Of a stretch of DNA of 64,000 nt, positions 28,905 to 38,929 are shown piece after piece. A model generated the notes under the pieces. It was given only the letters and a program-made list of their open reading frames with translations. It made no database searches and was not told where the DNA came from. Position numbers and translations under genes: made by a program. This DNA is from Tricholoma matsutake (lineage: Eukaryota > Basidiomycota > Agaricomycetes > Agaricales > Tricholomataceae): contig AP026548.1 in the NCBI GenBank assembly GCA_026075535.2, positions 7,688,001-7,752,000 on the forward strand, in the 5' to 3' direction. Every line of letters begins with the position of its first letter. The first letter of the stretch is position 1.

Positions 28905-29390
28905 CAATGGATGGTGCTGATTGAAGTCCCCTAGCCAAATGTATCACACCCTTTCGCCCACCGCATGCCTCCTCACTGCTCCTCTCATGTACTCCTTCAC
29001 CACCTCCAGGCTCCCATTATGTTCGCAATCATTGTATACATTTATTATGCAGATTGTTCCGAAGTCCCCATCTAGGCATACCCTGGTCACATCCTGTGAG
29101 GGGAATGGGATTTCTGTCCAGTTGTTCGATGCCATCTTGCAGTTTACTAGAATTACAGAGCGCGTATCACTTGGGGTTTTTAAGTGTAGTTGGGGGTATA
29201 TGACTGTCCAGTGTAGGTTGGATCTCATCCAACCTAAATGGTCAATATGTGGTTCCTGCAGCATTGCGAAGTCATAGTCATCAGCTCTAAGGGATTGTAG
29301 AAGGTCGAGTTGCCCCTCCAGGGAGCAATTCAGGTTTTGCTGCCAGATTTGTAGCTGCTGTGGTTCGCATGGTTCTGGTGTATCAGGCAT
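28905..29390 (-). pseudogene. LINE apurinic-type endonuclease, N-terminal part
   Basis: From ATG at 29388-29390: LQIWQQNLNCSLEGQLDLLQ, DYDFAMLQEPHIDHLG (catalytic Asn and Glu region), VILVNCKMASNNWTEIPF and VCLDGDFGTICIINVYNDCE. A one-base shift near 28935 moves the frame. The next motif, GDFNQHHPLWDEERNAHL, is read in the frame that continues into 28900. The 5' boundary at 29390-29399 touches E3. Confidence 0.8.
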
Positions 29391-29639
29391 GGACTACCTC
29401 AGTAATTTACACTGCCCCATATGTTCCGCGCAGATCCATGCAGACTGTGCGGACTCCATGTGGAGTCCAACCATCTGGTGACCAAAATGAAAAATTACAC
29501 CCCTTTCACCGTGGACTCTGCCCCAGTCCACATAAGTCCACATAAGTCCATACAGATTCCAACCATGTGGTGACCCAAATGAAGAATTGAGGCATGGGTT
29601 GATGGCAAAAAAAAACAAGGATGCCCCATGATGGGGGAC

Positions 29640-29760
29640 ATTTTATTGGTAGTATTAAATACAAAAAAGTTGCCCCCCTGCCAAAGAGGGGGGCAGTAGA
29701 CTATAGAATAAAATAAATAACCCACCGTCTCGCTAGCATGCGAGACAGCAGGGGCAGGTG
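29640..29760 (-). terminator. 3'-end-like block of E3: hairpins and AATAAA
   Basis: Minus-strand order: GTCTCGCATGCTAGCGAGAC (stem 7 bp, 29725-29744), then CTGCCCCCCTCTTTGGCAGG (29672-29695), AATAAAATG (29640-29650) and CCCCCATCATGGGG near 29620. Same parts as in E1 and E2, with the two hairpins in swapped order. Confidence 0.45.
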
Positions 29761-30250
29761 CATTCATTGTCGGCCTTCCCTTGTGGCCCCCTCTTGTCCC
29801 CCCTCACTGTTCCCTGTTGGTCTGTATGCACCCCCCTTCCTCGTCGTTGTTCCACCTGTGATCCACCCCATGAGCAGTTGCTCATGAGGCTGGGGGCGGG
29901 TGGTGTGCTGTCATCTCCTGTCCCATCTCCCTTGTCATCTCCCTCCCCCTCCCCCTTTGTCTCCCTTTCCTCTCGTCTCCCATCCCCCTCATCATCATTC
30001 CACCCACCATCCACCCCACAAGCAGTGGCTCGCGAGGCTGGAGGTGGGTGGTGTGTCCTTGTGGGGTGGATGGTGGGTGGTGTGTCGTTCTGTGGTTGGC
30101 GTCGGTTTTGTCGGTGTCATGGGGCTGGGGGCGGGTGGTGTGTCATCCCTCACCATGGGTGGTCGTGGTGGGGCCCTGGTGCTCATTTTCGTCTGTTTTG
30201 GGGGGGTTTGCGTCGTCCTGCATTGTCCGTCATTACCTGTAGATTAGAAC

Positions 30251-30317
30251 CTAAAAAACAAAGAAAACAATTAGTTAGTTGAGAAAAAGAAGAAATGAAT
30301 AAAAAAATATTACCTAC
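30251..30317 (-). other. Intron-like segment of E3, unit 1
   Basis: Minus strand: GTAGGTAATATT donor, TCAACTAACTAATTG branch-like region, TTTGTTTTTTAG acceptor, 67 bp. The adjoining palindrome is at 30318-30350. Confidence 0.5.
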
Positions 30318-30417
30318 AGCCCAAACGATGCAATTGTGTCATTTGGGCCCACATTGCTTCTGGTCGGCTTGTTTGCAGCTCTTCGTGGCCATGGAGTTGT
30401 TACCTGTAGATTAGAAC

Positions 30418-30484
30418 CTAAAAAACAAAGAAAACAATTAGTTAATTGATAAAAAGAAGAAATGAATAAATAAAAATTACCTAC
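30418..30484 (-). other. Intron-like segment of E3, unit 2
   Basis: Near-identical to unit 1, with the palindrome at 30485-30516 on its upstream (minus-strand) side. Confidence 0.5.
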
Positions 30485-30551
30485 GGCCCAAACGACGCAA
30501 TTGCGTCCTTTGGGCCCACGTTGTCATCCGTCGTTACCTGTAGATTAGAAC

Positions 30552-30617
30552 CTAAAAAACAAAGACAACAATTAGTTAGTTGATAAAAAGAAGAAACAAA
30601 TAAAAAAAATTACCTAC
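30552..30617 (-). other. Intron-like segment of E3, unit 3
   Basis: Near-identical to units 1 and 2, with the palindrome at 30618-30650 on its upstream side. Confidence 0.5.
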
Positions 30618-30904
30618 GCCCAAATGACGCAATTGCGTTGTTTGGGCCCACATTGCTTCTGGTCAGCTTGTTGGCAGCTCTTCGTGGCCATGGAATGGGG
30701 CTGGGAGTGGGTGGAGGTGATGTGTGTAGAGTGGAGATGGTGGTGGTAGAGAGGGAAGGAGGGAGGGAGTGAGGTGGCAGCGTGGTCGTCGTCGATGGTG
30801 GTGGTGGTGAGTGATGAGCTGGCAATGTTGATGACGCGGCTGTGTGCTTTGTCATACGAAGCCAAACAGTCGTATGTAGTTGCATCAATGGCTACAAACA
30901 ATAA

Positions 30905-30985
30905 TAGCTGTGTAGTGTAATGGTAATGTGCATCTGTACTTGTTAGTTAGCCATGAGGCTCCGAGTTCAAACACCATTCATGACA
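30905..30985 (+). ncRNA. tRNA-like module, right side of E3
   Basis: TGTGTAGTGTAATGGTAATG (A-box-like, from about 30909) and CCGAGTTCAAACACC (B-box-like, 30961-30975). Faces outward, as the counterpart in E1 and E2. No matching left module was found in E3. Confidence 0.55.
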
Positions 30986-32409
30986 TTATTTTGCTAAGCT
31001 CAAATGGTCTGCTCGGATGGATGCGGACTGTCCTTGCTGGTCCTTGCTCGTACTTGCTGTCTGATCTCAGATGCAGACAGCCGAAATCCATGGAATCCAA
31101 GTAAAAAGTGTGGAATCCAAGCTAGTCTGTGCGGATCCATGCGGACTGTCTGCCCCTGTTGCATAACTAAAACTGTTCATTAGATGGGATGTAAATCTAT
31201 ATGGAGTCCATGCAGATCCATGCAGAGTCCATGCAATTCCACACGGATCTGCGCAGAACATATGGGGCAGTGTAAAGACCTCGGAATGGGGATGGGGATC
31301 AGAGCCGGAGCCAGAACAGGAGCTGGAATGGGAGCCGGAACAGGAATGGGAGCTGGAATGGGAGCAGGAGCTCGAGGGGAGAGCAGGTGAAAGAAACCAC
31401 AGGTGCCAGCAGAGCCATCAGGATCCAGGTCATGCCAGCCAGAACATCGACACCCAGATGCGTGCCCATTGGCACCACCCACCCCAACCACTCCAGCAAG
31501 ACCAAGTGAGAGTGGCAGGACCAGGTGACTTCAGAGCAGCAGTGGGAGCTCTGGTGAGGATTTAGAAAATGATGGGGAATCAGAGGGGATGGAAAGCAAT
31601 GGAGCTGGATTGTTGGAGTGAAAGGACTGAAGGGAACAATGGCAACAACTGGTGCATGGGGCAGTAAGGCCCACTCCCTGCATATGATGCTTCCGGCTTT
31701 GGCGACAATGTCACAAACAGGTCAATGGGAAGGGCACATGTTTCGAATGTGGGAAGGGCAAAGCCAAGTGCGAAAAAATGAAAGATGGTCATGGAGGGGA
31801 CAAGCCAGAGAAAGGAAAGGGTGCAGCCAGAAGAAAGGTGAAGAAGGCTGGATCCTCACGGAGGTTCACAAGGGAAGAAAAAGGAAAATCGAAGGGTAAG
31901 TACTACATATCACCATACAAATAACCACTGAACATTGACCACAGCAACATATTCCTCTGACGTCAAGATGGTTGACATCACACACGAACACCTGCCCTCA
32001 CCCTCTCCCTCACCCTCTCCCACTCCCATTACTGCTGGGGAGCTCCGTGACTTCAACAACTGTATACAAGAACTGGAGCATAATCTGTACAATCAGGGTG
32101 ATTGGCTCCATCAGAACTTCCCCAGAGCAATGGCCAACATACGGGAGAATATGGCCAGCTTGAGCAGGAGGATGGGTGAGATGGAAAGTACATGGGGTTC
32201 TGCCCACAACCCCTTGTGTTGTACAATGGTGCAGGTGAGCTGCACTATCTTGGAGAGGGTCCAAGCTATAAGCAAAGGTATGGTATGGAGGTCGACGAAG
32301 ATGAGCAGGATGCTGGGGCCACTGTTTGGGAGGATCACTGGCACAGGGCCACTGATTCTGGTAGTGAGGAAGATAGACATGAGGTGGCTTGGCCTGAGGA
32401 AGATGGAGG

Positions 32410-32650
32410 CGAGGTTGCTCCCACCCCCATTCCCACACTTCCACCTGCTGCCCCACCTGCCACTCCTGCCCCCATTCCTGCACTTGCACCCCCACCTGCT
32501 GCTCCCGCTCCTGCACTTCCACCTGCTGCCCCACCTGCTGCTCCCACTCTCATTCCCACACTTGCACCCCCACCTGCCGCTCCCGCTCCCACACTTCCAC
32601 CTGCCACCCCACATGCCACTCCCACTCCCACCCCCACTCCCACTGGGCTT
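32410..32650 (+). repeat. Pro/Ala-coding minisatellite
   Basis: Degenerate 12-36 bp repeats around CCACCTGCTGCYCCC and ACTTCCACCTGC with inserted CCCCCATTCC. They encode a Pro/Ala-rich segment in one frame, and related low-complexity peptides in others. Confidence 0.65.
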
Positions 32651-32725
32651 GAGGAAGAAGGACATGGTCCTCAAATCAAGGTCGTCCCCACCATGCTGCA
32701 AGATTCTCAGGAATCAGTTCAATGT

Positions 32726-34064
32726 TGATGATACTCAACCCAGAAACCCAAACAAAACCAACAAAAAGGCTTCAGATGGTATAACACAGGTCAGAGGAAG
32801 GATGCGAGGCCCTCTAGATGTCACCTGTCAGATCGACCATCAAATAGCCTTAAAAGGACTGCTTGTCAAAGCAGTTCAAAGCTAAAAGAATGTGTTTCGA
32901 GGAGTTGCAATGATTTTCGAGACGTTGTGATGATTTTCGAGATGTCACGATATTTTTCAAAGAAGTTTCGAGGAATTTCGAGTGCACAAATATGTTCGGA
33001 CGCAGGATCGGAGGACTAGATGAGTAGTAAAAGCAAAGCAAAGGTGAATCAAGGGAATCAAGAGTGAGAATAGCATAATGCAAGGAATTTCGAGGAGTTT
33101 CGAGGAGTTTCGAGGAGTTTCGAGGAAATTTAGCATAAAACACCAAACTTCAGACTGAATAAGACTAAACTGAACTCTCAAATCACTGTGATTTGGGAGG
33201 AAGACGACGACTTTCTTGTTTTTCTTTGTATCTAGTACATCTTTTTATATAAAATAAAGAAAGTACCTAAAAAGGCTAGAGAACATGAGGCAAACATGTG
33301 GAAAACTCAAGGCAAAAGACAATATAAGTATATCAGAACAATAAATCGAGCCTAGAAGGGGTGAATATAACACATGATGAAGAAATAATAAGAAAGAATA
33401 GCTAAAACCAGACTGTCCTTGTTATAAATTGAATAAAAGATCAGAAACTGCTTTGAGCAGATTGTATGCATGCACATGCGGTCGAAATGTGTTCAATATA
33501 CTCGATATAGTGTCCCATGTGTCCAGCATGCATCCGAAGATTGTTCAAACAGGAAATACTGTGTCCAACGATGTTTTTCGAGGTTCGATGTTTTTCAAAG
33601 ATTTTCAAAGATTCTTCGGACTTTGTTTGTGGCCTGATATCGGTGCAATATTGTTCGACAACGGTAGTGGATACGTCTGGCATGTGTGCGATGATTATTC
33701 GGATAGCAATGTAGTGTCCGATGTCGATTTTCAATGTTTGATGATTTTCAAAGTTGGTCGAGGAAATATCGGACTTGTTCGAAGGCTGATATCGTTGCGA
33801 TATTGCTAGAAACTGGTTTGGAACCCATCGACGATGTTCCAAGTGTATATCCTGAGCTGTACGAAGGTCAGGGGAATTGTATTATGGCGGCCAAAGGCAT
33901 ACAAAGAATTTTGAAGTGTTGCAAAGGATTTCGAAGCATTCCTGTGACTTTGTAGAGGTTTATAAAGCTTTGTAGAGCTTTGGAGGGGTTCGTATGGGTT
34001 CATAGAGCTTCGACGACAATCATAGATGTGTTTTCCGAGCTTGAATGACAAGGTGGACCTATCA
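32726..34064 (-). mobile_element. Solo LTR, 1339 bp, TSD ATGT
   Basis: Begins TGATGATACTCAACC, ends GGACCTATCA. ATGT is duplicated at 32722-32725 and 34065-34068. It is the same LTR family as 34796-35914, but in the opposite orientation. Deleting it with one ATGT restores an uninterrupted frame between ...QESVQC and MTSVDAPL... It is full of degenerate TTCGAGGAGT/TTCAAAG motifs, most striking at 33084-33126. Confidence 0.88.
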
Positions 34065-34401
34065 ATGTATGACCTCTGTGGATGCACCCCTTCCTCCCCT
34101 CCTTCAAACCCCCTCAATCCCCAATGCTGACCCTGTGGAACTGGTAATGGTATCCACCAGTAATGTGTTCATACCACCCGCCCCTCCTTCACTGCTGGCA
34201 TCACATTCCCCTCCTCCTCCACAATTATGCTGGTCCCCTCACCATTTGTCACCTGCCCAGCCTTCGAGAAGTACCACCCCTCAGCCAAACCCAAAGAAGA
34301 GAGCGGGAACATCTGAGGACAGAGAGGAGGTCAAACAAGGCAGGAAAAAGTAATGGTTGGACCATTTTATTTTACATTCATACAGAAATATTGTAGTATA
34401 A

Positions 34402-34795
34402 TTAGTCTGAAAATTTCACATTTTTCCTCTTCTCTCTTTTACCAAGGGTTGTGATTAAAATGGCCTCCTGTTGCGCAAGGTCATCAGCTGTCTTTTGGCG
34501 TCGACCCTCTGATTGGTTGATTGTTAGGTTTTGTTGGGATGGGGGTGGGGTCACTGGTTGATAGCTAACCATTGACGATCCTACGTCGGCCAAGCTGGCT
34601 GCTGCCGTGCTGGCCGCTGCCGATGTAATTGCCTGATTGTCAGGTTTTGTTGGGATGGGGGTGGGGTCATTGGTTGATAGCTAACCACTGACAATCCTAT
34701 GTTGGGCATGCTGGCTGCTCCCATGTTCTGACCACTCCCATATCCTGGCTACTGCCGTGTCCTGGCCACCAAAAAGGGAGCAAGGTTTAGGACAT
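34402..34795 (-). pseudogene. Hypothetical C-terminal fragment with a tandem duplication
   Basis: A minus-strand frame (34402-34593) encodes VSYQPVTPPPSQQNLTINQ and a basic C-terminus ending LGKREKRKNVKFSD. A 117-bp segment (GATTGTYAGGTTTTGTTGGG and following) is present twice, at about 34519-34580 and 34636-34700. It is probably the tail of another multicopy hypothetical gene. The left edge of the LTR at 34796 truncates it. Confidence 0.35.
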
Positions 34796-35914
34796 TGATA
34801 GGTCCACTGTGCACTCTAAGCTCTGGGAACATCTCCAGAGGCATCAACACATCAAAATGCATGCTCCCAACCCCTACAAACCCCACAACACTGCTCCGAA
34901 ACTACTTTGATTGACTTTGATTGACTTTGAACAACTTTGAATGATATTGCAGCACTTCGAATGCCTTCGGCTGCCATACACCTATCACACCGCCCTTTTG
35001 ATACACACAGCATACCTTGTAAGAGTTAGTGCATCACATATTGAGCACCACCGGACACGAGGAGACACAACGATGGGATTTTTGGACATGATTGTGGCGC
35101 TTTGACATCTTGATGATATATTGGATCAATGGGGACAGGTACCAGTGATAAATCATGCCTCTAGACGTTTCCCTTCTTATCTTCTTTCATTTATTCTATG
35201 ATTTGCAAAGATTCTCTATTGTTTTATATCTTGCCTCATGTATTCCTCATGTTTGATTTCCTTTTTAGTATCACTTCTCCCAAACATATATAGCCTTGTA
35301 CTACCTACTTAGAAGAACAGAATACATCATCCTCTCACACCAATCGTCTGATTTAAGAGCCATTCTCTTGAGTCCAAGTGTCTCGACTTAGTCTCGAAAT
35401 TCAGTGTTTTATGCCGAATTTCCTTGAACTCTTTGTACTAGCTTCTCAAAACCATCGCATATCATCTATCCTCTCTCGACACCTTTCTACATCCTTATAG
35501 TCTATCCTCGGGCACCGTCGAAAGTGTCTTCATCTTCTATAAAGACCTTTGAACTTCTTCAAACATCATCGCACCTCTTCAAACTTCTTCGGACATCATC
35601 GCACCTCTTCACACACTCTTCAAACATCGTTACACCCTTTGCACACTCCCGAACTTCACTAAAATTCCCTCGAACGCTGTCACAGTGCTTTGTACACTCT
35701 CAATCATTATCAAATTTCTCTCGAACATCATCGCAATGCTTCGAATACTTTCGAACCTCATCGGACTTCATCACACACCCTCTAGAGTCATTTTCATACC
35801 CTTGGTTTACAGCAGTGATATTTAGTACCACCTTGCAACCTTCCTCTAAATAGTGTTATACCATTCAAGCCCTTATTGTGGGTTTTGTTTGGGTTTCCTG
35901 GTTGAGTATCATCA
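34796..35914 (+). repeat. 5' LTR of the second Gypsy element, 1119 bp
   Basis: TGATAGGTCCAC ... GGTTGAGTATCATCA. Rich in degenerate ACTTCGAA/CTTCGGACATCATCG motifs (35540-35790). A TATATAG box occurs near 35287. Relatives: 32726-34064, 53115-53945 and the partial copy starting at 63746. Confidence 0.88.
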
Positions 35915-35936
35915 TTTTGGAGCCCACCGCGAGGGG
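35915..35936 (+). promoter_or_regulatory. Putative primer-binding site of the second Gypsy element
   Basis: TTTTGGAGCCCACCGCGAGG directly follows the LTR. A TGG start is typical of sites complementary to a tRNA 3' end, but I cannot name the tRNA. Confidence 0.45.
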
Positions 35937-36108
35937 TTTCTAAATCATTTCATTGCCTAATCCATCTTGAATCTCCCGGTTTAGGCCAACACAAGCTAGA
36001 AACCTACAAATCGACACTTGCCACTGGAGTGGTCAGGGATGCCCACTCCAGGGTGGTCACGTGATCTAGTAGATATACCTGTAGCTAGTCACATGTTAGT
36101 AGCTAAGC

Positions 36109-37865
36109 TTGCTATACCATCGCATTCCACGCCTTCAGCAAGGGAGACGCTTGGCACGTCTCCACCATGCCTTCGAATCTCTTGAACAATTGGGAGATAT
36201 TCTTATACCTGTGTCCGAAGCAGAATCAACTCATCATCGACTATTCCCTTCACCAATCTCATTGCCCTCAACATCATCCTCTACTTCTTCATCTTCATCG
36301 TCTACATCTTCATTCATCCTTCCGACAACTTTGACTCCCCTACCATCATTCACACAAGTTTTAACCCCTACCCCTAGAAACATTGCATTCATGACTATGC
36401 AAGCAATGATGCCAGCTCGTGGTCATTCCACGGCTCTGAAATTCGACCCTACCCAGCCACAAGAACTTCACAGATACTTTAATGAGCTCAAATTACTTTT
36501 CTCAGCGTGCAATGTCACGAACTCGGAAGATATGAAGAAGCATGCTTGTCGCTACCTCAATATCAACACTTCTGAACTCTGGGAATCGATTCCAGAATAC
36601 GACGCTGGCATTTCATTCCAGAACTTTTGCATTGCCATTCACCAACTGTACCCTGGTTCCGAAGATGATTGGAAATGGTCAATTTCGGACATGGACAAAC
36701 TCATCGGCGAACAACTTCCCATAGGTATTTACAACGTGAGCGATTTGGGATTATACTATCGGTCATTCTATAACATTACAAAGTTTCTATCTACTAAAGC
36801 AGGATTTCCGACGTGGAACAAAGCAGAGCCTTCGTCCGGGGTTTCCAACCAGGCTTATGGGCTAGAATTGCTCAACGACTCGAACTAAAATTCCCCAATC
36901 ACTACCCCGATGACCCCTACCCACTTGACAATATTCATGCAGTGGCAAAATACATTTTAGCAGGATCTATTGGCTCGGATTCCACATTGCTACTTAGTTC
37001 GCATTCTTCAGCACCTTCGGCAATCCCAACAACATTGACATCTTTGCCCCAAATTAAATCGGAAGACCTTATGGCAATCCTCGAGAAATTTGCAGCCACT
37101 CTTGTAACAGCTTTAGCAGGTTTGAAGACCATGAACACTACTCAACCTAACAGTGGATTTTGTTTGGACCAGCTCAAAACCTTAGTTTGCATCTTTTGTG
37201 GGCTAACAGGACATTTTATTAATGACTGCTTGGTTTGCCAGTCTTATATCAATGAAGGAAAGTGTAAGAAGAACACAGAAGGAAAAATTGTTCTCCCAAA
37301 TGGTCAATTCACTCCTCGAAGCATCCCCGGTCATTTTATCAAGGACAGGATTGATGAATGGACTCGACAAAACCCTCCATCTAATGTTACCCCTTTGCTA
37401 ATGTATAATATCGCACCTTCTACAGTTTCTTCGATGCCATCCAGGGGTGTCTACCAAATTACTGACTTATCCACAACGGCTGAACATTGTATCGTGCAAC
37501 TCGAACAAGAGATATATGCTTTGCAAAGTGGTAGACCTTTTATGCGAACTGATCTGAATGTGCCAACAGCTCCTACCTCATGGCCCTCAATCCCTGCAAC
37601 GGTCGAACAATTCGTCCCACAACTACCGGCACCATCGATATCATCCACAGTGACCAACCCACCTACTTCAAATACGGCACCATCTTTGACCTCTGAGAAA
37701 ACATCACAACTGGTAATACATCCCTACAATGGCGCTAAAGAAAACTCGTACCTACCTCCTCATGAACACAACTTCACATCGACAGGCAAAGCGAAAGACG
37801 CCCCATCCTATCATACCCAAGCTCCCATTCAAAAGGACAAAATCACCGAAGATGTTTTCACTTGA
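36109..37865 (+). pseudogene. Gag of the second Gypsy element
   Basis: Two overlapping frames (36109-36888 and 36813-37865) joined by a frameshift near 36800-36850. The first has a Ser-rich leader and the capsid-like ALKFDPTQPQELHRYFNELK, WKWSISDMDKLIGEQ. The second begins GFQPGLWARIAQRLELKFPN and carries the zinc knuckle CIFCGLTGHFINDC (CX2CX4HX4C, 37189-37230). It ends at a TGA (37863-37865), beyond which the same frame continues into the protease. That stop is therefore probably a mutated CGA. Confidence 0.85.
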
Positions 37866-37868
37866 TCA

Positions 37869-38507
37869 ATGAAAACACCGATTATCACTCTAACCCCCAA
37901 AGAATTACTTTTGCTATCACCCGAAGTTCATATGAAATGGAAGGAACAGGTCACTGTGCATCGTACCCAACAACCCGAAGGAAATAACACTACGAATCTC
38001 CTTCACAATGACATATTCGTAATTGACGACCCTTACAAAACCTATATTAGCAGTCTTCACCCTGGAGAAATACTCGAACCTTTTATCACAGCAAAGGAAT
38101 CGCATTCTATTAGATCGGTTATTATGAATGTCAATGGCAGAAATCCAGTCGAAAGCGTAGTTGATCCGGGTTCATCGATCATTGCAATGTTGGAAGAAGT
38201 CTGTCACAAACTCGGTCTCACATACAATCCTTCGATACACATCCCTCTGCAATCGGCTAACGGTGGTATTGACCAGAGTCTAGGTTTAGCATGGAACATA
38301 CCTTGCAAAGTCAGTAGCATCACTCTCTATATGCAGATACACATCATCCACGATCCAGCATATGACATTCTGCTCGGACGATCATTCGACAGTCTCACAG
38401 AGAGTACAGTCAAGAATTATCGAAACAAAGCACAGACGATAACTATATTTGATCCGAACTCGACACGATCCTGCACTATTCCAACTATTCCCCAATCTAA
38501 TCGATGA
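37869..38507 (+). CDS. Aspartic protease region of the second Gypsy element
   Basis: 212 codons in the same frame as the second gag block. VESVVDPGSSIIAMLEEVCH has a D-P-G-S form of the catalytic D-S/T-G motif. AYDILLGRSFDSLTESTVKN is the conserved ILLGR segment of this Gypsy lineage. It stops at 38505-38507. Confidence 0.8.
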   Translation: MKTPIITLTPKELLLLSPEVHMKWKEQVTVHRTQQPEGNNTTNLLHNDIFVIDDPYKTYISSLHPGEILEPFITAKESHSIRSVIMNVNGRNPVESVVDPGSSIIAMLEEVCHKLGLTYNPSIHIPLQSANGGIDQSLGLAWNIPCKVSSITLYMQIHIIHDPAYDILLGRSFDSLTESTVKNYRNKAQTITIFDPNSTRSCTIPTIPQSNR

Positions 38508-38929
38508 AGAAGAGTAGTTCGCAGGGATTTTTGCAACTAGAGGATAAAATCTCGGAGAATAACCAGTGTGCCCCCATTATTTCTTTCAACCATTCTAATT
38601 CCTCTATAACTATTGAGTACACTGCGATTATTCCTGATATTGACTCCTCGAACTCTTTGAACCCTTTTTCCTTTTCTTCGATCCTTGCGAACTTATATTT
38701 AATGGCTAGTCGCCAGTATGCAACATCTTTATCGGCCTCGATGGCCACTTCTATGCATTACTTTGCTATCATTTCCCCTCCCCACGTCTCGTCAACTGAC
38801 TCTATATACCCAACCTTCGCAGCATCAAAGAAGAAATACAAACCAGTCACACAGAAAGTTCAACTGGTTATTACTGAACTACCCGATCGATTTCACATCA
38901 TTTGAACAATCACTGGCGACCCCCTCAAG

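Larger units (their letters stand above)
24499..29399 (-). mobile_element. Non-LTR retrotransposon (LINE) with RNase H, Tad1/I-like
   Basis: On the minus strand: an endonuclease block at its 5' side, reverse transcriptase, RNase H, a Cys/His C-terminal motif, and a 3' poly(A) of 22 nt (poly-T at 24499-24520 on the plus strand). It is interrupted by a solo LTR at 27090-27798. The 5' side ends at about 29390, directly against element E3. No ORF1/gag is present, so the copy is probably 5'-truncated. RNase H downstream of RT places it near the Tad1/I group, by established domain order. Confidence 0.9.
30240..30660. repeat. Three tandem palindrome-intron units of E3
   Basis: Units of about 65-70 bp intron-like sequence plus a 32-bp GGCCCAAACGACGCAATTGC-type palindrome, spaced about 167 and 133 bp apart (acceptors at 30251, 30418, 30552). 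Palindromes: 30318-30350, 30485-30516, 30618-30650. Units are almost identical, so the duplication is recent. Confidence 0.8.
29400..31282 (-). mobile_element. Composite non-autonomous element E3
   Basis: The left end CAGTAATTTACACTGCCCC and the right end, read inward, GAGGTCTTTACACTGCCCC match E1 and E2. Long subterminal similarity follows (ATATGTTCYGCGCAGATCC on both sides). Inside are three tandem palindrome-plus-intron units (30251-30650), GAGCAGTTGCTC boxes near 29873 and 30020, hairpins with AATAAA near 29640-29756, and a tRNA-like module at 30905-30985. Unlike E1 and E2, the flanking octamers differ (GACTACCT against GGAATGGG), so one flank may have been lost by rearrangement. The canonical orientation is minus. 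Confidence 0.85.
31283..34353 (+). pseudogene. Pro-rich hypothetical gene split by a solo LTR
   Basis: Exon 1 (to 31896) ends with a Cys-rich, basic segment readable as CHKQVNGKGTCFECGKGKAK followed by CEKMKDG, and a Lys/Arg tail. A 46-bp intron follows (GTAAGTACT...TGACCACAG, about 31897-31942). Exon 2 has a helical stretch LRDFNNCIQELEHNLYNQGD. It shifts to a frame rich in Asp/Glu and then a Pro/Ala repeat region (32420-32650). After the LTR the same frame resumes with MTSVDAPLPPLLQTPS and ends KKRAGTSEDREEVKQGRKK, stop at 34351-34353. Function unknown. The Cys pattern could bind zinc. Confidence 0.5.

Noticed and set aside
31180..31500. Minus-strand Pro/Ala/Ile repeat protein (31180-31491)
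   Set aside because: Arises from a GGAGCYGGAACAGG-type microsatellite at the start of the interrupted plus-strand gene. The plus-strand frame with the Cys-rich exon is better supported.
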